Notes under the pieces: generated by a model
Told to the model about the DNA's origin: nothing
What the model saw: only the letters and a program-made list of their open reading frames with translations
Database searches by the model: none
DNA from: Yaniella halotolerans DSM 15476
GTDB lineage: Bacteria; Actinomycetota; Actinomycetes; Actinomycetales; Micrococcaceae
DNA: 64,000 bases
Assembly: GCF_000420805.1 (NCBI RefSeq)
Contig: NZ_ATVQ01000001.1
Span: 1,178,001-1,242,000 of the forward strand
Direction: 5' to 3'
Shown here: one piece after another, positions 60,104-64,000 of the stretch
Layout of the letters: each line of letters begins with the position of its first letter
Position numbering within the stretch: position 1 is the first letter of the stretch
Program-made: the position numbers and the translations under genes

Positions 60104-60990
60104 GTAAAGAGCTCTTCGGCAGTATCGATGACCGTCTGCAATACCGGATTCAGCGCATCGCGTCGCCACACGAGCCGCAGCGGAATGGGCGTATTGGTCG
60201 GATCATCGATCTCTAAGAACTTCACATCGTCAGCCGGCACCGAGGAAGCCACAGACGACAGTGTCAGCGATGCACCCATGCCAACACCCACCAGGAGCAT
60301 GACGGTCCATGAGTCGGGCACCGTCTGATTGCGTTTCGGCACGAATCCCGCATTGAGTGACAAGTTGCGAAACCGGTTTTGCAGCGCAGAGTTGTAGCCC
60401 CCGGGCAGATTAATCCAGGCATCTTGAGCAAGCTGTGACATGCTCACCCGGTCGTATTTGGCCAGCGGATGGTTTTCATGGACGGCAACTAGAACATCGT
60501 CGTCGCCCAGGTGCAGGGCATCGAGTTCGGACGGCAGGAATTCCCAGAGTCCAATCGAGAAATCCAAGGATTTATCGAGCACCTTCTTCAAAGCGTCGTC
60601 GGCAAACTGTGATGACGTGACTTCAAAGCGTAGTCGGGGAGTCTTGATCGCCAATTGCCGTGCTAAAGCGGCAACTTCAGCGTTCGAACTGGCTCCGGCA
60701 AAGCCCAGGGAAACGGTGCCGATTTGTCCGGTCATCGTAGATTTCACCGATTCGACGGCGCGTTCGGATGCGGCGATCAGTTCACGGGCCGGCTCGATGA
60801 GCGTTTGCCCGGCCACGGTGAGCTCGACTTGGCGGGAAGTCCGTTTGAACAGCCTGGTCCCCAGAGCTCTCTCGAGCCGTTGAATTTGGCGAGATAGCGG
60901 TGGTTGTCCCATTTGCAGGCGCTGGGCAGCACGACCGAAGTGGAGTTCTTCGGCCAGAACTAAGAATGCTTTAGCGTCTACGACGTCCAT
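60100..60990 (-). CDS. LysR family transcriptional regulator
   Basis: A 296-residue LysR protein with N-terminal winged helix (AFLVLAEELHFGRAAQRLQM, PPLSRQIQRLERALGTRLFK) and effector-binding domain (GTVSLGFAGASSNAEVAALA; DDVLVAVHENHPLAKYDRVS). It resembles BenM/CatR-like members of aromatic pathways. Its stop overlaps that of the convergent monooxygenase by four bases. Confidence 0.92.
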   Translation of the reverse strand: MDVVDAKAFLVLAEELHFGRAAQRLQMGQPPLSRQIQRLERALGTRLFKRTSRQVELTVAGQTLIEPARELIAASERAVESVKSTMTGQIGTVSLGFAGASSNAEVAALARQLAIKTPRLRFEVTSSQFADDALKKVLDKSLDFSIGLWEFLPSELDALHLGDDDVLVAVHENHPLAKYDRVSMSQLAQDAWINLPGGYNSALQNRFRNLSLNAGFVPKRNQTVPDSWTVMLLVGVGMGASLTLSSVASSVPADDVKFLEIDDPTNTPIPLRLVWRRDALNPVLQTVIDTAEELFT

Positions 60991-61084
60991 TGGTGTTCCC
61001 GATCGAGTTGTGGTGTTCTACTCATCATAGGCCGATCTGGTGCCAGACGTTGTGACTTTTTATGACTCAATTTCATGTGATCTC

Positions 61085-61114
61085 TTGCTCATTTGCCTGT
61101 GGTGCGCATAAGAT
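61085..61114 (+). promoter_or_regulatory. Promoter of the metNIQ riboswitch transcript
   Basis: TTGCTC (61085-61090), 18-base spacer, TAAGAT (61109-61114). Transcription would begin near 61121, six bases before the riboswitch P1 strand, which is just where the leader should begin. Confidence 0.6.
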
Positions 61115-61125
61115 ATGCGGAGTAA

Positions 61126-61221
61126 ACCATTCAGAGCGACTGAGAGATCTGGCTCGTAGACGTCGCAGCAACCCCTCCACCATTTCTGGTGTCGGACGGT
61201 GCTAACGCCAGAAACAATGGA
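61126..61221 (+). ncRNA. SAM (S-box type) riboswitch upstream of metN
   Basis: The element holds CAGAGCGACTGAGAGATCTG, GCTC, GTCGCAGCAACC and CGGTGCTAACGCCAG, the same core as 20478-20563 on the other strand. P1 is CCATT (61127-61131) with AATGG (61216-61220). The variable stem-loop between GCAACC and CGGTG is longer here. GGAG (61219-61222) overlaps P1 by two bases and is eight bases from the metN ATG, so SAM binding should hide the ribosome-binding site. No terminator stem follows. Confidence 0.87.
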
Positions 61222-61229
61222 GTGATTCA

Positions 61230-62054
61230 ATGATTTCTCTGCGTCATCTATCGACCACTTTTGCCGCCCGCGGCAAAGATCCCATCACCGCAGTTGACGA
61301 TGTCAGCCTCGAGATTGCTCGCGGAAGTATCCAGGGGATCATCGGGTTTTCTGGTGCTGGTAAATCCACCCTGCTACGCAATATCAACCTGCTCGAACGC
61401 CCAACCACCGGCGAAGTCATCATCGACGGCGTTGATCTGATGAAACTTTCTACTGAGGACCTGCGCCAGTCCAGACACCAGATCGGCATGATTTTCCAGG
61501 GCTTCAACCTCGTCAACAACCTCACGGTTGCCCAAAACGTGGAACTGTCGTTGAAATTCGCCGGGGTCAGCAGTGCAAACGAACGCCGTGCTCGGGTGGC
61601 AGAAGCGCTCGAGATTGTCGACATATCAGACAAAGCTACCGTGTATCCGGCAAAACTCTCCGGTGGACAACAACAGCGGGTGGCGATTGCCCGTGCCCTG
61701 GCTACCCGCCCTCGGGTCCTGCTCTGCGATGAGCCGACCTCGGCGCTGGACCCGTTCACCACGGCCACCGTGCTGCAATATTTGGCGGACATCAACCGGG
61801 AACTTGGGATCACCGTTGTGGTGGTCACCCACGAAATGGAAGTCATCAAAGCGCTGACCGACCACGTTGCCGTGATGGAATCCGGGCGCATTGTCGAGCG
61901 CTTTGCCGCAGATCGTTTACACGATAAAACCTTCGCACCGACTACGCCAATCGGCAGGTATTTGACCTCCGACGGTATCCACGTAGACCGTGGTCAGCAC
62001 GCCGCTGCCGTGGACGCCGAAGCAGCCGAATTGGCAGTGGGAGGGCGCGTCTAA
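61230..62054 (+). CDS. metN: Methionine ABC transporter ATP-binding protein
   Basis: A 274-residue ABC ATPase: Walker A GFSGAGKSTLL, Q-loop MIFQGFNLVNNLTV, signature LSGGQQQRVAIARAL, Walker B VLLCDEPTSALD and the H-loop in VVVTHEME. The domain order and the MetN-like start (ISLRHLSTTFAARGKDPITA) with a SAM riboswitch in the leader fix it as methionine uptake. The usual C-terminal ACT-type NIL domain is missing: the chain stops about 25 residues after the ABC domain, so methionine trans-inhibition through MetN is not expected. Confidence 0.92.
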   Translation: MISLRHLSTTFAARGKDPITAVDDVSLEIARGSIQGIIGFSGAGKSTLLRNINLLERPTTGEVIIDGVDLMKLSTEDLRQSRHQIGMIFQGFNLVNNLTVAQNVELSLKFAGVSSANERRARVAEALEIVDISDKATVYPAKLSGGQQQRVAIARALATRPRVLLCDEPTSALDPFTTATVLQYLADINRELGITVVVVTHEMEVIKALTDHVAVMESGRIVERFAADRLHDKTFAPTTPIGRYLTSDGIHVDRGQHAAAVDAEAAELAVGGRV

Positions 62055-62716
62055 TGCAACGTATCGTAGAACTCCGCCCCGAACTGATCCAGGCCATGTT
62101 AGAAACCTTCGCCATGATCGGCGTGGCCATTCCTGTGGCTGTGCTGCTTGGCACCCCGCTGGGTATCTGGTTATTCGTGCATGCTCCCGGTTCGATCGCT
62201 CCCCAACCAAAACTGCATGCTTTTGTCAGCGGCCTGGTCAACATGCTGCGGTCATTTCCGTTTCTGATCTTGTTGATCGCCATCATCCCGCTGACCCGAC
62301 TGTTGGTTGGCACTACCGTTGGGACGGCAGCGGCGATCGTGCCGCTGACCATCAACGCGATCCCGTACTTCGCACGGCTGGTCGAACAGAACATCTCTCA
62401 GTTGGGCGCCGGTGCGGTGGAGGCATCCCGAGCCATGGGAGCAACCCGCCGCCAAATCATCCGCAACGTGCTGCTGGTCGACGCCCGATCCGGCATTATT
62501 GGATCGATCACCATCACCACCGTGAGCTTTATTTCCTACTCGGCCATGGTTGGCCTGGTCGGGGGCGGTGGCATCGGCGACTTCGCCATCCGCTACGGCT
62601 ACTACCGATACGAAACCGTGGTCATGTTCGTCGCCGTCGTCCTCATGGTGTTGCTGGTCAGCGCGGTCCAGTGGGGCGGAAACTCCCTGGCACGCGTTGC
62701 CGATAAACGCATCTAA
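62054..62716 (+). CDS. metI: Methionine ABC transporter permease
   Basis: A 220-residue MetI-type permease with five predicted helices. The EAA-like loop is GAGAVEASRAMGATRRQIIR, and SFISYSAMVGLVGGGGIGDF is typical of MetI. Its ATG shares one base with the TAA of metN (TAATG), so the two are translationally coupled. Confidence 0.93.
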   Translation: MQRIVELRPELIQAMLETFAMIGVAIPVAVLLGTPLGIWLFVHAPGSIAPQPKLHAFVSGLVNMLRSFPFLILLIAIIPLTRLLVGTTVGTAAAIVPLTINAIPYFARLVEQNISQLGAGAVEASRAMGATRRQIIRNVLLVDARSGIIGSITITTVSFISYSAMVGLVGGGGIGDFAIRYGYYRYETVVMFVAVVLMVLLVSAVQWGGNSLARVADKRI

Positions 62717-62748
62717 CGCTCTTCTCATCACAAACTTTAAGGTTTTCC

Positions 62749-63648
62749 ATGCCAATTTTACCTACCCAAAAACCGATCCGCCGCAATCTGACGACCGGTA
62801 TCGTCGCCATCGCCGCACTGGCTTTGACGAGCTGCGAGCTGACCTCAGCCGGAGGTAGTGAGGATCGCACCATTAGCATCATCGTCACCGAATCAGCGCC
62901 GTATCAAGAGCCCACCGAGATTGCAAAAGAACTACTGGCCGAAGACGGTTGGACGTTGGAACCCACCTACGTGACCGATATCGTGCAACCCAACCAAGTA
63001 GTTTCTCAGGGCGAATACGACGCGAACTTCTTCCAGCATTTGGCATACCTGCGTCAGTTCAATGAAGACAATGGCACCGAGGTGGAACCTGCATTCTCCA
63101 CGTACTACTCATCGTCTGGTCTCTTCTCGCTTGAGCATGATTCATTTGACGACCTACCTGATGGAGCAGAAATTTCTTTGCCCGTCGATACCGCTAATAA
63201 CGGGCGCGGTATCAAACTACTGGCCGAGCATGGTCTGCTGGAGATCGATGAATCGGTGCCGGTAACCGCACTGTCCCAAGCTGACATTACTGCTAACCCC
63301 AAGAACCTGGAGTTCATTGAGATCGACCAGCAATCCTCGGCGCACACGCTGAGCGACGTTGATGCCGGATTCGTGTTCGCCCGTCTGATCGCCGAAGCAG
63401 GCCACGACATCAACGAAACAGCATTGGCATTGGAAGAAGACGAGGAAGTACGCCGCCCATATACGAATGTCGTGGCGGTTCAGCCGGGTGACCAGGACTC
63501 TGAGAAAACCCAGGCACTCCAGGATGCCTACCAGTCGCCAGAGGTGCAGCAATGGTTCGAAGACTATCTCGACGGCGCAACTGAATACAACGGGGATATC
63601 ACTACCAACGACGCCCAGGACATTTGGGCAGAGTTCACAGCAGAATAG
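62749..63648 (+). CDS. metQ: Methionine ABC transporter substrate-binding lipoprotein (MetQ), first tandem copy
   Basis: A 299-residue NlpA/MetQ lipoprotein with lipobox LTSC, then ESAPYQEPTEIAKELLAEDG, TYVTDIVQPNQVVSQGEYDA, FFQHLAYLRQFNEDNGT and SLPVDTANNGRGIKLLAEHG. It follows metI by 32 bases. It is closely similar to the next gene and less so to the orphan at 19559, which suggests a recent tandem duplication. Confidence 0.92.
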   Translation: MPILPTQKPIRRNLTTGIVAIAALALTSCELTSAGGSEDRTISIIVTESAPYQEPTEIAKELLAEDGWTLEPTYVTDIVQPNQVVSQGEYDANFFQHLAYLRQFNEDNGTEVEPAFSTYYSSSGLFSLEHDSFDDLPDGAEISLPVDTANNGRGIKLLAEHGLLEIDESVPVTALSQADITANPKNLEFIEIDQQSSAHTLSDVDAGFVFARLIAEAGHDINETALALEEDEEVRRPYTNVVAVQPGDQDSEKTQALQDAYQSPEVQQWFEDYLDGATEYNGDITTNDAQDIWAEFTAE

Positions 63649-63665
63649 CGTTTGGAGAAAGCATC

Positions 63666-64000
63666 ATGACTATCACTAGGCTCACGCGTTCTGGCGTCAT
63701 AAGTGCCCTTGCTGTTCTGGCTCTGTCCGGTTGTGGGCTGGCTTCGGCTGGTGACGGCGACCGCACCATCAGCATCATCGTGACTGAATCGGAGCCCTAC
63801 CAAGAGCCCACCGAGATCGCCAAGGAACTCCTGGCCGAAGAAGGCTGGACGTTGCAACCCACGTACGTTACCGACATCGTCCAGCCCAACCAGGTTGTAT
63901 CCGAGGGCGAATACGACGCGAACTTCTTCCAGCATGCCGCTTATCTGCGGCAGTTCAATGAAGACAACGACACCCTCGTGGAGCCTGCATTCACCGTGTA
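63666..64000 (+). CDS. metQ: Second tandem MetQ lipoprotein, cut by the window edge
   Basis: The first 111 codons are present: a signal peptide with lipobox LSGC, then RTISIIVTESEPYQEPTEIA, KELLAEEGWTLQPTYVTDIV, QPNQVVSEGEYDANFFQHAA and YLRQFNEDNDTLVEPAFTV. It starts 17 bases after the previous metQ with GGAGAAA before the ATG. The rest lies outside the window, so I cannot say whether it is intact. Confidence 0.88.
   Translation, partial: MTITRLTRSGVISALAVLALSGCGLASAGDGDRTISIIVTESEPYQEPTEIAKELLAEEGWTLQPTYVTDIVQPNQVVSEGEYDANFFQHAAYLRQFNEDNDTLVEPAFTV

Noticed and set aside
61075-61090. TGTGA half-site before the metN promoter as a CRP site
   Set aside because: The second half (GCTCA) does not match TCACA, and the segment overlaps the -35; one half-site is not enough.
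1-64000. CRISPR arrays, insertion sequences, prophage or integrative elements
   Set aside because: No regularly spaced repeats, transposase or integrase genes, or att-type flanking repeats were seen; the only duplications are the elements listed.

Overview
The window reads as chromosome of a Gram-positive actinobacterium, most likely a member of the Micrococcales (Micrococcaceae-like). The reasons are moderately high GC, menaquinone methylation (MenG), a LytR-CpsA-Psr protein, many lipobox lipoproteins, OmpA-type domains on lipoproteins, GlxR/CRP-like TGTGA-N6-TCACA sites, S-box type SAM riboswitches, and several genes whose -10 hexamer lies 6-7 bases before the start codon (leaderless transcripts). 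The species cannot be fixed from sequence alone. I see no tRNA, rRNA, CRISPR array, insertion sequence or prophage.

Layout. 1-9.3 kb: an aminotransferase tail, a ferredoxin-reductase-type flavoprotein, CsbD, a PEBP protein, MenG, an SDR enzyme, a lipoprotein with an internal duplication, an LCP cell-wall ligase, and an aminotransferase/NhaC antiporter pair. Two gap-free copies of a ~130 bp element (3262-3389 and 5404-5537) look like a duplicated small-RNA gene. 9.4-11.9 kb: a Fic protein with a triple operator, divergent from a SufR-like regulator. 11.9-18.2 kb: a hydantoin/carbamoylsarcosine catabolic cluster (amidohydrolase, fused HyuA-HyuB, MFS transporter) behind a CRP-like site. 18.2-20.6 kb: flavohemoglobin and an orphan MetQ with its own SAM riboswitch. 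20.7-26.2 kb: TetR, etfB, etfA, a cytochrome b with a repeat-bearing disordered N-terminus, and an acyl-CoA dehydrogenase; this is the most intriguing operon. 26.5-31.0 kb: a lipoprotein/OmpA pair and, 4 kb on, a decayed deletion copy of it, with dodecin and an AGCS symporter between.

31.1-42.7 kb: acyl-CoA ligase, MpaB-like oxygenase with a membrane protein, aspartate dehydrogenase, an alkaline phosphatase with a WxL-like C-terminal domain next to a DUF916-type protein, GNAT, an HP0310-type deacetylase, and LemA/DUF3137. 42.7-46.3 kb: an envelope-signalling cluster (sigma factor overlapping an atypical Ser/Thr kinase, small lipoprotein, OmpA lipoprotein). 46.4-51.7 kb: housekeeping enzymes (AKR, DUF368, NUDIX, VOC, ThpR, zincin, Usp). 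51.8-55.9 kb: a glutarate-type cluster (glutaryl-CoA dehydrogenase, CoA-transferase, APC permease). 55.8-61 kb: an Ltp-repeat protein, and an IclR/aromatic hydroxylase/LysR group. 61.1-64 kb: a second SAM riboswitch followed by metN-metI-metQ and a second, tandem metQ cut by the window edge.
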